The notes below the pieces were generated by a model that was not told the origin of the DNA, searched no databases, and saw only the letters and a list, made by a program, of their open reading frames with translations. A program made the position numbers and the translations under genes. Positions 1 to 10,742 of a DNA stretch of 31,765 nt are shown here, in pieces; within the stretch, counting starts at the first letter, position 1; each line of letters starts with the position of its first letter. Source of the DNA: Phallusia fumigata (Eukaryota; Chordata; Ascidiacea; Phlebobranchia; Ascidiidae); NCBI GenBank assembly GCA_008931825.1, contig QXVZ01012415.1, forward strand, positions 3,629 through 35,393. Reading direction: 5' to 3'.

Positions 1-87
1 TCAGACCCAAGCATTTTCTGCTTTTCTGCACCCCCCATTTTGCTACACATGCACAGCAGATGTGCAAATAATATAGATTTAACATAC

Positions 88-313
88 CCGGCGGCCAACT
101 TCATAATTGTGCAAGTTCATCAAGGAGCGATCTGTCTTCCGAATTTCCCGTGCGTCAACGAACGCCGTCGAGTAATTATTTCCAAAACTCATGTCGGCCG
201 AGCAACCGCCCCAACGCCACACTCGAAACTCGCGCTGCACTTGGTGGGGGGACCGACGCTTGGGCGTTCTTCGGTATCGCAACGAGCCCTTCTTGGAGTC
301 GCAACCGCAACCG
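88..313 (-). CDS. Wnt ligand (Wnt7-like), internal exon with CGCD and RWGGCSAD motifs
   Basis: Third of three Wnt exons seen here. Wnt proteins are secreted, lipid-modified ligands for Frizzled/LRP receptors. On the minus strand the acceptor ...ccaaaacag is followed by a frame reading GCGCDSKKGS, then a basic stretch, then RVWRWGGCSADMSFGNN, AFVDAREIRK and LMNLHNYEVGRR. The cysteine spacing, WGGCSAD, FVDARE and LMNLHN are diagnostic of the Wnt family. The donor gtatgtt follows directly, at a codon boundary. The exon is 226 bp: one base completes the codon split by the previous intron, then 75 codons follow. The stretch between CGCD and the RWGGC motif is longer and more basic than I expect for vertebrate Wnt7. 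The remaining exons, including the cysteine-rich C-terminus and the acylated serine region, must lie left of base 1. Family call is firm; the Wnt7 subtype is inferred mainly from the 5663-5889 exon. Confidence 0.95.
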
Positions 314-695
314 CTGTTTTGGACGACACAAAACAATGCAAATTACACACACGCATCGGAAAGGTTAAGGAGCTTAAGTGGTCGTGGAACCGCGCGCGGC
401 GTGAACGTTTTGACGATGATTGAGCGCCTCGACTGAACCGCGACACACTGTCACTGTTAACTAGCGACGTGTTTGTCGTTGCCGCTTACTCGCGTGTTTA
501 CGGTTATTAGAAGTAGGCGGAAATGCGTATGACAGCAAAAATGTCCTTAAATGCCCGATGTACAGATTCCTCGATGTAAACACAAGCCAAGGGAAGCAAC
601 TTCGGTCGCTTGCATTGGTTTGTGTTTTTTTGTTAACAATTCCTCATATTTATGAAAAACATTTTTTTCAGGTGGTGTTAGACGTTTACACTTAC
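314..695 (-). other. Wnt intron
   Basis: This 382 bp lies between the exon ending in GKGSI and the exon starting GCGCD. The donor is gtaagtg and the acceptor is a T-rich tract ending ccaaaacag. The intron interrupts a codon after its second base (aa|c). I see nothing else in it. Confidence 0.9.
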
Positions 696-783
696 TTGAT
701 GGATCCTTTTCCACACGCTGTAACGATGGCGTGAAGAACCCCAGCGGACTTGATGGCTCCGTCGAAAGCAGCTTCTTTGGTCC
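696..783 (-). CDS. Wnt ligand (Wnt7-like), 88-bp internal exon
   Basis: Acceptor tttgtttttgcag, donor gtaagtg, both near consensus on the minus strand. The exon reads TKEAAFDGAIKSAGVLHAI followed by VTACGKGSI. This matches the conserved Wnt segment around (S/T)(R/K)EAAF.YAI..AG..HA(I/V)T.AC..G. Two bases (gg) complete a glycine codon begun in the preceding exon, and two bases (aa) are left for the next. Both junctions therefore preserve the Wnt reading frame, giving I-G-T-K-E upstream and S-I-N-G-C-G-C downstream. It was recognised by splice sites plus homology: in the genomic sequence its frame runs into intron stops on both sides. Confidence 0.95.
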
Positions 784-3700
784 CTGCAAAAACAAACATT
801 CATCAATCATACAACCTCGTCGATGCTTTTACTACTGGGTCAAGCAATATTCTGAATTGTGGGTCAGCGTCGGCCAGGATAGGGTACGAAAAACGGTGAG
901 TTTCTAAAACCTTTAAATATTGCAAATCTTATTTGCAAGTTCTGAGAAATTTAGTTATTTTTCTTGACATTTCTTAGCGTTACTGGTCGTATTGAGTAAA
1001 AGGCCGCCCTATAATTCCGTTTTAATGTCAAAAAATTGCCCATTGCCTTTTGAATCCCGTTATGTTAACTGCGCACACACGCAACGCAATGTGGTTCCAG
1101 TTCTCATAGTATTCGTTTTTTGTCGATATCAGCCTTAAATTTACGGTAGTAGCTCCCGACGTTCAGTGTTTGTGTGTACAATGCAGAAAGCGTGACAGCT
1201 TCGCGTGCTCCGGAGTTCGGTAAAACGCGCAGTCCAAGCGTCTCGTGTCTTTTCGTCGCGCCAAAATCGAAACTGAGTTATCAATGGCGCTACCGGATCT
1301 TTGTGGGTTTTTGTATCGTGGAGGCCACCACAGGAGGTCGCCAAGGCGGCAGGGGTGATGGGTCCTCGCCTAAATATTTTGTGTTTGCACGTGAGCATGG
1401 TGTAGGCTAACAGCGTTTGTTTGCAAACAATGTTTTGCAAGATGCCATAAAGAACAAGGCCTAAGGTCTACAGAACAGCAAAGCGTTAAAGCATTCAACC
1501 AAGCAACGTTGATTTGACCTCACATAGCTTTGTAGAAAGAAAAACCAATATCAACTTTGTCTTTTTTATTCACTATCGTTTTCATTTCACGGAAGAAAGC
1601 AAAGATTGACACACCGAACAACATTTTGCTGGAGATGAGAGGCCCTTAAACCTTGAACATTTCCCAACATAAAAGTCATTGCCCCTTAAAACCCACACCT
1701 ATGATTAATCCCTTGCTAGTGGGTCTTCAATCGAAATTGCCCGTTGTTTAGGTTGGTGCGAATCATGCCGAACGATAAACAAGGCCGCACCCCAACGCGG
1801 TCCCCACTAACCGACTATCTGTCGCTTGGTTGTTCTGACAACGTCGCTCAGTCAAAACCACCGATCTCGGTCAATTTCGATCAAGTTTTCGTCGCTGGCT
1901 TGGGTTAACATTATCCGCGCCCACGAATGTTTGCGCTCTGGGCTTGTTGTCTCAGGTTTGTCGATGAAATATTATGCAAGCTAAATGCGCATTAGATCGT
2001 GTTTGAAATCTTTCAATACTCCGGTTCTATGTTTTTATGTTTGAAGACTATAGTGTCGAGGGCGTTTGATATTCATGTGAGCTATTGCACCAAGCGGTAA
2101 AATCTTGCATTGAAAACAACTAGGCTATTCCTTTTATTATCGTTGACCTAAATTTTGTACACTGTGGTTTTTACGTCAGCCCAAACACACTTTTACATCA
2201 ATAGCATACGAATTACTTGCAAGTTAGGTAACCGAAGGCAAAATGCTTGACTCGTTTTTGTCGCGTATTGTTTGTCACGCAAGCGAATTTGGTAAGGCTG
2301 CTTCCTTCTATTTCATAGTGTCAGTAAATAAGACATGTGCGACTTGATTGATTCGACGCATGCCGCTATAGTATGACGACAGTGAGACACTTGCCCAACG
2401 TCAATCATACCCCAGTTTACCCTGTATCCGCAACCCCGAATACAGAAAACTTGAACCTTGCTGAAATATGGGGACGGGAACGTTTGGGATTTGTGGTCGA
2501 AAACAAAACTGATGACGCTGGAGGTTAGGTTCATTGCCAACAAGCATAAAATTCTAAGAAAGGTGGGGGCTTGGATGCATGCTGCTAACCGGCGCTATTC
2601 CTCTGAGCTAAGCAACTGCAAAAAGCAAAGTTATTTAGGCAAAAGCGAAAACAATATCCAAAAATACATCAGCACGACTTGGTCAGGAAATCGGGTCTTT
2701 TAGTGACCAGCTTTTAAAAGTTTGGCACAGTTAATTTTACACGTAGATTGTAAAGTTCAGCGCTTTGTCAAGAACAGTAAACTCCTTACTGACCGTGTTC
2801 CAAGGTAAAGAGTAATTCGCTAACGTTCCTACTTTAACCTGGCCAAAAAAAATTTTGACACCACCGAAAATTCCGTCGACCAGTTTTAACCCTTAAGCAA
2901 GATCCCCCTTCTCTAATCCATATATTAACTTGGTTATACACTGCGCTACACCCTGCGAACTCCGCAGCCAGTGGAAAGGTCCGTGAGAAAGTTTGGCGCT
3001 GACAGACAGGATTACCCGAAGTTTCCGTGGGGCTTGGCGCATCTAAAAACACCGACCACGGTTTTGCTTTCGAGTTCGATAACTCACCCTTAAGGTTCAC
3101 AAACAGGGCCCAAAGGACACCTGGCGTCCCAACCTCAATCTCCCCGACAAAGGTGACCCAATACGCGTTTACCCGTCTTGGGTGGCACGGCTCTGCGCTA
3201 AACTCGCTGCGTAGGAAGAGTTTTGTTAACACAGGATGCGGGGATGATGCCTAAGATGTGTGTAAAGCTGGCCCGGGTTTGTGGACAATCTTAACTATGT
3301 ATCATGTTTTTAAGCAAAAGTACATTTAAAGATGGGCCAATATCAACCCAACTGCGGCGCAAAGAAAGGTTCGACTTGACATCCTTGGCTTCTGAACTGG
3401 AAAATCAAGCTGTTCCTTTCCGAATTTATTTATCACCTTATTAATCTATATATCATCACGTGTATTCATCACCTCTGCATATTATGGGAAAATAAAGCAT
3501 ATCTATCTGACTTTCTATAAATTGACGGTGTAAAGGCCTCTAGATAAAATCTCCGGATGCCATCGATTCACTTTGTCAAAGGGTAGAAACACAGCGCTAT
3601 AATTGCACTTAAACAAAACCTGTCTTGAAACAGCTTTTCAACGGGAAACATGCAACCGAACAGGGATAGTCATATTAGTAACTCGACGCCCTATAAACGT

Positions 3701-5662
3701 TAGTTTTTGTGAAACCTTAGATAACCGCACCCTTGCTAGTCGCATGACGAATCGCCCAATAGCGTGTGAGGATTGGTTGGGAAACAACGTGTTGAGTGAC
3801 ATGCAGCTATTTGCAGAAGGAAATGCTATATTTGCTGTGAGTTATGTGCGCGAGAAGGTGTGACATGTTGCAGGCAACAACGTAAAAGCTGTCGTGTTCT
3901 TAACTTTTTGTAGGAGGCGGCACTCTGACACTTAGACTTTCGATTTCACTGCCTCAAGGGCGTGGTATTTTTGTGTGGAATCAGTGCAACGTGATTTTCA
4001 TTTCACACCAACTCTAAGTTATTGCAGTAGGTATGTTATGTGGGAATTACATTTTAATGCAATGCTAATACACATCAATTTCTTTACTTACTGGGGTACA
4101 CTCTTCAGATAAACACGATATTCTTCACCGATATAACTTGTTGTCGTCACAACACAGAGCGATTTTTCGATATCGTTTTTCGGTCTATTTTTGTCTCCCC
4201 GACACACGACCAAGCCGCCTCCACCGCTTAAACTTTTCTTGTTTCAGTTTATCCCGCTTCCAGTCTACATTTTCTGACCTATTTTGAACTTCTAAACAGT
4301 TCTTAAATCAGTCATCGGTCGTATCGACAAAACGTCTCAACTTCCCTATCCAAACTGATTGGATCGGAGACGTTTTTACGATAACGCCTTGTTTTTGTGC
4401 CTTTTCCGGCGACCGCGCAACCCCAACTGGCGTAGGCTTATCGTGTGTGCGTTTGATTTGTCGACGAGCGCAAAAAACACGCCAAAAAAGCAAGGTAAAC
4501 AATCCAGACCCAATACTTGGTTCGCCTCAAAGCTGGCGACAGCTCCGCCAAAGAACAAGGTGGTCGGTTTTGCGGCCTAAGTGTCGATTGCGCCGCGGAA
4601 TGAAACCGATTTGGAATATGCTGGTTTGATCTAAGCCTGTTGACCACCAAGGTCGCACTCTGGTGATCTTTTGAATTGGTTTTGTCTCGTTTTTGGATCA
4701 TTTTGTAGAGCTACGATGGATTTTGAGTTAACGCATTAATTAGAAAACAGTGTGGGACAATACAAGATACAGTCGGTTTTGTTTTTTTGTCAAAAAGGAT
4801 TTTGTAAACACGTTTTCGCTAATTTAATGTCAGTTGTTAGCCAAATCATTGGTGAAAATATTTTGGTGCACGCGTGTAATAAAAAAAAGGATTTTTAATT
4901 GTATTTGCCTTTCACCTTTTCTATGTGCTGCAGTTGCAACTGTTCAACACAAAACTCCCCCTCGACATAGAAAATGAATAATACACAGTTAATAAACTCG
5001 ATGTTCGGACCACCCCTTCAGCGTAACATGCGACTAGAACTGAAATTCCCCTATTCTCAAACTTATTTAATTTAGCCACAATTTATCACACAAAAACTGG
5101 GCCAATGCCAAATAGAAACTGTCTGCCAGTCGCCTTCCAAGCACAAAAGCAAAAGCAATTTTAACCGTTTTTTTCACCCCCCGAGGGTTCATCTTGTAAG
5201 GTCGGAATAACTTTCGTTCAAACCCGTGAAAAGCCGACAAATCGGTTGGTAGATACTGAATAGAAACGCCGAGACGATGTTTTGGAATCGGAAGGTGTAC
5301 GTCAACAAACAAAATCACCAATAATTGACTTTTAATTAACAAGGCGTCTACTATTATAGCCAAAACACGCTTTATTTCCAAATTTAATCCAAAGGGTGAT
5401 CTGTGGGTATTTACTATCATACGGAAGTTAGTTATTTGACACCCTGTCTATTAAAAGCGTCAATAAAATCATGTAATCTGCCCAAAACAAAATGCTAAAA
5501 CGCACAAAACCTCCCCTAACTTTTAAGTCTCATACTTATTCAAAAAAATAACGCACATCAAGTTCCAAACCTTTGCGGTTTGTTCGTCTCGGATACAAAA
5601 TCTGTATGTCTTAATATCCATCCGTCAAAAACACTGTCGTTTTTACAATACACAGCTCTTAC
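784..5662 (-). other. Large Wnt intron, 4.9 kb
   Basis: This is the longest non-coding stretch tied to a recognised gene. It contains several open frames without supporting splice sites or recognisable motifs: 2834-3232 minus, 3027-3254 plus, 4308-4630 on both strands, and 5067-5420 minus (117 codons from an ATG, hydrophobic N-terminal half). I treat these as chance or decayed sequence. A 15-base word at 4761-4775 recurs at 9119-9133. Long Wnt introns often hold enhancers, but I cannot identify one by eye. Confidence 0.7.
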
Positions 5663-5889
5663 CTATTCTTAACTCCGGCCCGTACATGCTCGCGTTCCCC
5701 TTTGCCGTGCAGTTCCACCGGCTGTCACGGAATTGGTGTTTGCACTCTTTTGATGCCATGTTCATACCCTGGCTGACTGTGATAATGGCGTTGGGCCGAG
5801 CTTCGCACATCGATATTTGAGGTGGTGTCATTCCCTTGATGTTGTTGCAAATCTCGTACGAACCTTGTGCCACCACTGACGACAGGACT
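5663..5889 (-). CDS. Wnt ligand (Wnt7-like), exon with conserved N-terminal cysteines
   Basis: The acceptor catttattgcag and donor gtaagag bound a 227-bp exon reading VLSSVVAQGSYEICNNIKG, then CEARPNAIITVSQG, KECKHQFRDSRWNCTAKGN and GPELRIG. The C.HQFR..RWNC motif defines Wnt proteins. SSVVA.G...ICN.I.G, RP.AII and G.EL..G resemble vertebrate Wnt7 more than other subfamilies, as far as I know those families. The NCT and NAS sequons are candidate N-glycosylation sites. The exon starts with one base completing a split codon and ends with one base of a glycine codon, matching the 696-783 exon. An upstream exon should supply the signal peptide; I could not place it. Alternatively, the frame stays open through the acceptor to an ATG at 5961. 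Confidence 0.96.
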
Positions 5890-5961
5890 CTGCAATAAAT
5901 GATGTTTGTTAGTTTTACGAGAAATGATGTTAAATTTATTTGAGTCGGGGGTCTAGACCCC
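5890..5961 (-). other. In-frame open extension upstream of the Wnt exon, possible alternative start
   Basis: The Wnt frame continues upstream through the acceptor without a stop to an ATG at 5959-5961. That ATG has G at -3 and G at +4. It would add 24 codons reading MGSRPPTQINLTSFLVKLTN then IIYC. The segment is moderately hydrophobic but broken by K and R, so it is a poor signal peptide. The consensus-like acceptor at 5890-5891 makes an intron more likely. An AG lies five bases upstream of the ATG (aaaaccag|gtt), which would allow a trans-spliced or short 5' UTR start. Confidence 0.25.
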
Positions 5962-7443
5962 ATAACCTGGTTTTATCACCGCACATAGTAATTATGTGAT
6001 GTTTAAGTGTGTTTCAGCAACTCTAGTAACATTAGGGCATGGAAATAGCTATCTGTACGCTTTTTAACAAGGTTCTGTGCAATTTTGAACGTGATTGTAA
6101 TCCGTTGTGCCGATATTCTCAATAAGTTTATTTGTAAGCTCTGCTTTTGTTTAAAGGAAAGTGGATTGAATATTCTTTTGCTTTCTCAATTTGACGACCT
6201 GTTTTTTTTATTGTAACAAACATGAACGAACACATTTTGGTCATAGTTGTTATGTTAAGTGGACATGGAACATCAGTGAGCAGTTTAAAATGGGTTGGGT
6301 GGCAATTAAAGTAAGTATATACCTCTCGCATAAGATACTCAAAACGTTTTCCCTCGAAAGTATTACTTTCGCCACACCTTACTACCCTAAGACGCCGAAC
6401 ACGACAGGCCCCATAATTCTTTGCATTCTTTGATCAATTTTCCGCAACCAGGGGTCAAGTTATTTTAGTGGGCAAATCCTCCGTTTTCAGCTGTGTTATG
6501 AATTTGGCCTATCAAAGCCTGCCAAGTCGGTAACCTGACATCAAGGCGAACCCCACAACACGACCGAGCTCTCTCTCCAATTGCCGATACCCTTTCACAA
6601 ACAGTAAATGTTTGTGCGGTGAATATTGCCTCGGCGACGATAATTGCTTTTCGACTCGACTTTTGCGTGTCTTCTTACGACAGCTAAAACAATTTGTCGC
6701 CTATTCTCGTGTGCGGCTGATGGAAAGTAATATCTCCCCACCCCTGGTAGTGTGTCAACTGCGTAAAGTGATAGCAACCTGTTTGGAGCGGTGTTCAGGT
6801 ATTTTTTTGCCGGGCAAGTTCCGTCGCGTGCGTCCTGCGAAATGACTTTGATTCTCGGGCCAAGTCGGATTTGGCCCTAAAAGAATTTGCACGCACGGTG
6901 TTGAAGTTAACAGGCGTGAAATGCCAAACAATTCTTCTTACCCCCTGACGAAACCGCATTCCGTCGGTTTAAATTAGGACATAGTAAATGCAGAGACCTG
7001 TAAGCAATTTTACTTTTGTACCACGGACAGTTGAATTGTATGATTGTGATCAAATATTGTGCAAACAACTGTCCAGAATTTTTCAGATAAATTAGTCAAT
7101 TTTTATGTCCAAGCAGACTTGGTATGATTTATTAGTAGTTTAGAGCGGAAAGTCTCTAGAAAACCCGCTTGAAGCCAGCGTCTAAATAGCAAGCCCTAAA
7201 CAAAGAATCGAATTGAAATGCCATTCACGTATCGCACCTACACCGTCCAGTCCATACTATTATCGTGCGTCTTTTTGCACAACGTAGGTGTGTGCGTTTG
7301 CCTGTGTTACGCCGTCACAGTTTGCGTTCAGGCTATGCAAGCAACGCGTGGCGACATTCGTGCACCTCACACGTGTATTTACATCACAATCATCGGCAAA
7401 GCGACGAGGCCCGTTTCGCCCGTGGCACGCTACGTGTGATGTG
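5962..7443. other. Stretch without a supported gene (likely Wnt 5' intron or intergenic)
   Basis: The missing Wnt signal-peptide exon could lie here or further right. Open frames at 6128-6433 and 6595-6845 on both strands have no convincing splice sites. TTTATT near 7127 reads AATAAA on the minus strand and could serve the possible terminal exon at 7444-7503. Confidence 0.4.
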
Positions 7444-7503
7444 TCAATTGCGTCGAGACGACTTTCCTGCCTTCACGAGTGCTTGCAGCGCCAGAGGTTT
7501 ACC
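7444..7503 (-). CDS. Possible terminal exon of an unidentified minus-strand gene
   Basis: The strong minus-strand acceptor ctcaacccgtttccag is followed at codon phase 0 by GKPLALQALVKAGKSSRRN and a TGA stop. A minus-strand AATAAA lies about 315 bp downstream near 7127. The amphipathic, basic C-terminal tail looks like protein, but it is only 19 codons. The plus strand is also open here in all three frames between about 7265 and 7560, one of them reading ...RGLPWKRVEHCRATVHLRML to a stop at 7562. Strand is therefore uncertain and no family is recognised. Confidence 0.3.
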   Translation of the reverse strand, partial: GKPLALQALVKAGKSSRRN

Positions 7504-8368
7504 CTGGAAACGGGTTGAGCACTGCCGGGCCACGGTTCACCTACGAATGCTAAAGCGAGGCTAACCCGATATACCTAGGTTTAAGAAAGACGCATGGTGC
7601 TTCATGTAAACAATGCACTTTCCTTGTACGAGTTAAGGAGAAGTTTTGGCAATCACGAAGGAAGCTATGTGGTCATGCCACTGTGCGGCTCATTGCCACA
7701 GTTATTGGCGAGCTGTGCAGTAATGCGGGTGGAGGGTTTAGACGACTTGTTGTGACGACACATATCGAAGGAGTCGGATTACCAAGATGACGCAGTGCGC
7801 TAAACAAATTTGGCAACACCCGGCCTCGTTTCGGTTACTTTCGAGGATCGAATACACAGACAGAACATTGTTGAACACTCGGGCTACACGTGTTTAGGGA
7901 TGTTTCGCTTTCCTGAATGTACATTTAGAACCTGTCGTCACATTTTTCGTTATTTTAGGACCGTTGAGTCAACGTTCCATCCACTGACGGTTACATCACA
8001 GTTTTAAATGTCCTAAATTACTGAAACTGTCGCATATTTGCGAGAACGTTTTGTTTAATTTTAAAAAATTTTGTGCAGACATAAATACTTAGCACAATAC
8101 CACACAAACCAGAATCTTGGCAGTGATCATCTGAAGTTGTAACTTTTCGTATCTTATAAACGTATGTTTTGGCGAATTCGTTACAAACCGACTGGGATTA
8201 CAGCGTTGGTCTTTATCAAGAGTCGCAAGAGTTTTTCAGGTGGAACTTGAGGGTTCCTGCTAAGACGTTTTCCATTTGCGTGAATTAAGCACAGCCTGGT
8301 GAACTTGAGATAGCACCGTGCTTACGTTTTGCACTTTTGTATGGTTATCTCCTCATTTTCTGTCCCAG
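7504..8368. other. Coding-like but unresolved stretch upstream of gene B
   Basis: On the plus strand two overlapping frames around 7805-8007 are open and protein-like (one contains VSVTFEDRIHRQNIVEHSG). No matching pair of strong splice sites was found, so I do not call an exon. If gene B at 8369 is real, its upstream exons should lie here or to the left. Confidence 0.25.
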
Positions 8369-8590
8369 GTGTGTGTTATTACATTTCCGCCTAACATGTT
8401 GACATGCCTTGTCACAATGACAGGTGGACGCGCACGTTTGTACATGAAGCCCAAGTTCACAATCACATCAATGCAAAAACGGCCACCGCAAGACCATTTT
8501 ATCTCTGTCTGTCCTCCACCAATAAGTTCAAACTTAAATGCCATATATATTGCCACAGATGCGAGGGTCGTAATGTCAGGGCTTCCGTGG
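8369..8590 (+). CDS. Candidate exon of plus-strand gene B (unknown family)
   Basis: The acceptor is one of the best in the window: a long pyrimidine run, ctcctcattttctgtcccag. It opens a 222-bp, 74-codon exon ending at the donor GTGG|gtaacg, phase 0 at both ends. The frame includes MTGGRARLYMKPKFTITSMQ, RPPQDHFISVCPPPISSN and LNAIYIATDARVVMSGLPW. Without the donor the frame would run only 12 codons further to a stop at 8629. The product is not recognised; it looks like a globular segment with beta-strand-like alternation. The minus strand is also open over 8353-8556, so the strand rests on the splice sites. It fits by phase with 9937-10141. Confidence 0.45.
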
Positions 8591-9936
8591 GTAACGCACG
8601 AACCACTGTATGTGAACGTTGGGGCGTAAGAACGGGGATTAACTTCGCATCGGCACCTTTTGTCGTCCGCAAAATCTTCGTAAAGTTACGTGCAATCGGC
8701 CAGATGAAGGTGTTTTTGTGGTGTAAAGCCGCGAATGAGTGTGGAAATCAAAGGGGCCGCCCTCTACTTTGACTCGTTTGTTTAGGGTTTATTAGGAAAC
8801 CTTGGTTAAAAATTTCGAGCAATGCCAAATTGTGCCGTCGTCACGACTGCTCTGTCGCCTTTTACAGCGAAAAGATCAAACCGCGTTCTGCATTTTTATG
8901 GAACTGTGCAGTGAAACGATTACGGGCAAAACTAATTAACATTTATGGTAGCTTCCATTCTACGAACGATCGCCTTTTTGTAGAATGAATACATTTGGAA
9001 ATACCGTCTCGGGAGCGATGTTGCGCTTATTTTATGTTGTTACTAAGACTTATATCAATCAAGTTTATTCGGCCACTTAACTTTGACGCTCACTAGGACC
9101 AGGTGCAATACGCGCTAGTACAAGATACAGTCGCCTTTTATGTTGAATGACCACATTTTAAAAATTTCTCTCCTTGGCGCAATCTTACCCTCTATGGCGC
9201 ATCGCGTTGTTACTGAGACTAGACTTCATTAAATCCTTAAATCTATTCTACAACTTAACCTGACACTCACAGGGTTCATCACGCGTTACACACAAACTAC
9301 AAGGTACAATCGCGTTGGGGATTGTTTGTTTCGTTGCTACCCTACTACTGCTTTCGTCACATCATGTACAAAGGCCCCCCTTTTACTTCGCATGTTACAT
9401 TACATCACAGTGGATGACTACTTTTAGATGTATGTTGACATTGGATTTCTACGTCCNACTGCTTTCGTCACATCATGTACAAAGGCCCCCCTTTTACTTC
9501 GCATGTTACATTACATCACAGTGGATGACTACTTTTAGATGTATGTTGACATTGGATTTCTACGTCCTGTTTCTGTTACAACGTTCGTACGTAAGATGCG
9601 TCAGCACGAATGGCAAGGCTCTGGAAATCGTTGATTTTGCTTGGTCCAAGTTTTGCACACAGGCCTTTTAATTTTCTGATTTTAATAGGAAATTATTCCT
9701 GAAATATTAGATAGGCCGGGTCAAACACCAATTTAAAACAACTGTGTGGAATAGGGGTCACAAAACAAGGGACACATTTTAGGCAAAAATGTATCAATGT
9801 CAAACAATCTGCTTAACATGCCAAAATATTAAATCTAATTGTTTTACCGATTAGTAAGAAAGTTTGTGTTTTTTTGAATTTGTCAAAAGGTCTTTATCAA
9901 TGGTAAGACCTAGGTCAAAGTTCCCAATTTCCGCAG
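8591..9936. repeat. Non-coding stretch with a diverged tandem repeat and an assembly duplicate
   Basis: A unit of about 100 bp at 9036-9134 is repeated in diverged form at 9206-9313. Both begin gttgttact(a/g)agact and end with tacaag(a/g)taca(g/a)tcgc, 170 bp apart. The 15-base word tacaagatacagtcg at 9119 also occurs at 4761, so the element may be dispersed. This would suit an old mobile-element relic, but I recognise no family. Bases 9347-9567 are an assembly duplicate described separately. Confidence 0.55.
9347..9567 (+). repeat. 110-bp perfect duplicate joined by a single N (assembly artefact likely)
   Basis: Bases 9347-9456 and 9458-9567 appear identical over 110 bp and are separated only by N at 9457. 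This is what results when two overlapping contig ends are abutted instead of merged. An open frame spanning the junction (9315-9671) is therefore not trustworthy. Confidence 0.9.
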
Positions 9937-10141
9937 GAGTTCTTCCCCAGAACGCCCACCCACAAGACTCAGACTATCGCCACGTACAACCCATTTCCCA
10001 CATGGCACAACCCTCTATTAACACTCACATGTTGTTGTTGCCACCAGCGAACGCCAGCTGCGATTTTTGTGTCCACAAACCTCAACGCACGCAATTTCCA
10101 TATTCAGCCATTCATTGGGGGCACATCATCTTTACGTGGGC
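9937..10141 (+). CDS. Candidate exon of plus-strand gene B
   Basis: The acceptor ttcccaatttccgcag is strong. The phase-0 frame from it is open for 96 codons (stop at 10225) and includes EFFPRTPTHKTQTIATYNPF, a four-cysteine run (LTCCCCHQRTP), IFVSTNLNARNFHIQPFIGG and TSSLRG. A plausible donor, gggc|gtatct, ends the exon at phase 1, which matches the acceptor phase at 10743. A second plus frame, ending at 10289, is also open with an ATG at 9900, so the frame choice depends on phase matching to the neighbours. No family recognised. Confidence 0.35.
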
Positions 10142-10742
10142 GTATCTGGGCCGTTTGGGGATCTCGAGCAAGCTGTCACGTGACCCGCGAACACGTGACA
10201 CCTTTGATGTGCGGGCGCGGGCAATAATTTCGCGTGATTACAAACTCAGAAACCGATATGTTTGCGCAACGTTGGGACTCGAAGCGTGAAATGACTTGCT
10301 TCTGTGCTCGTGCCGGGCGTGATTTCAGGATGATGACCCCTGGATATTTCGGTGACTTTGCTGGTTTGCACACAAAGAGATTTGTGGTGAAAACACGCAA
10401 ACGCTCTTTGTGCCAAACTGGATACCTCATACAGTCCTGTGTAGGATTTTATAAATGTTACTGTGTAAGCGAACGTACATACGTACATAAAGTTTAATTA
10501 TCTCTACTGTCTCACAAAACCACTTGTTGGTGTCAGTGAACCAATAAAGGAATACTTTGTAAAGACGTAAAGTTGTCGGTGACTGCAAAGTGGGTTGCGA
10601 CGGTTAGACTTTGGGGTATATTGATAAAAAATTGACGTCGATGACTCGATCTCGAGAAAATATTGCACCACTCTTGCCCGAAACGGTATGAACTAAATCA
10701 ATGACATCGCGGCAAGGCTTGAAAAACTTTTGTGCGTTTTAG

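Noticed and set aside
2834..3254. Open frames on both strands (132 and 75 codons) inside the Wnt intron
   Set aside because: No matched splice sites and no recognisable motif.
5067..5420. 117-codon minus-strand frame starting with ATG inside the large Wnt intron
   Set aside because: No splice sites, motifs or codon bias; AT-rich; probably chance, although a decayed element cannot be excluded.
7218..7562. Three overlapping plus-strand frames, all open
   Set aside because: No acceptor or donor pair; the minus strand has a better terminal-exon signal at 7444-7503.
9315..9671. 118-codon plus-strand frame
   Set aside because: It spans the N at 9457 and counts the duplicated 110 bp twice.
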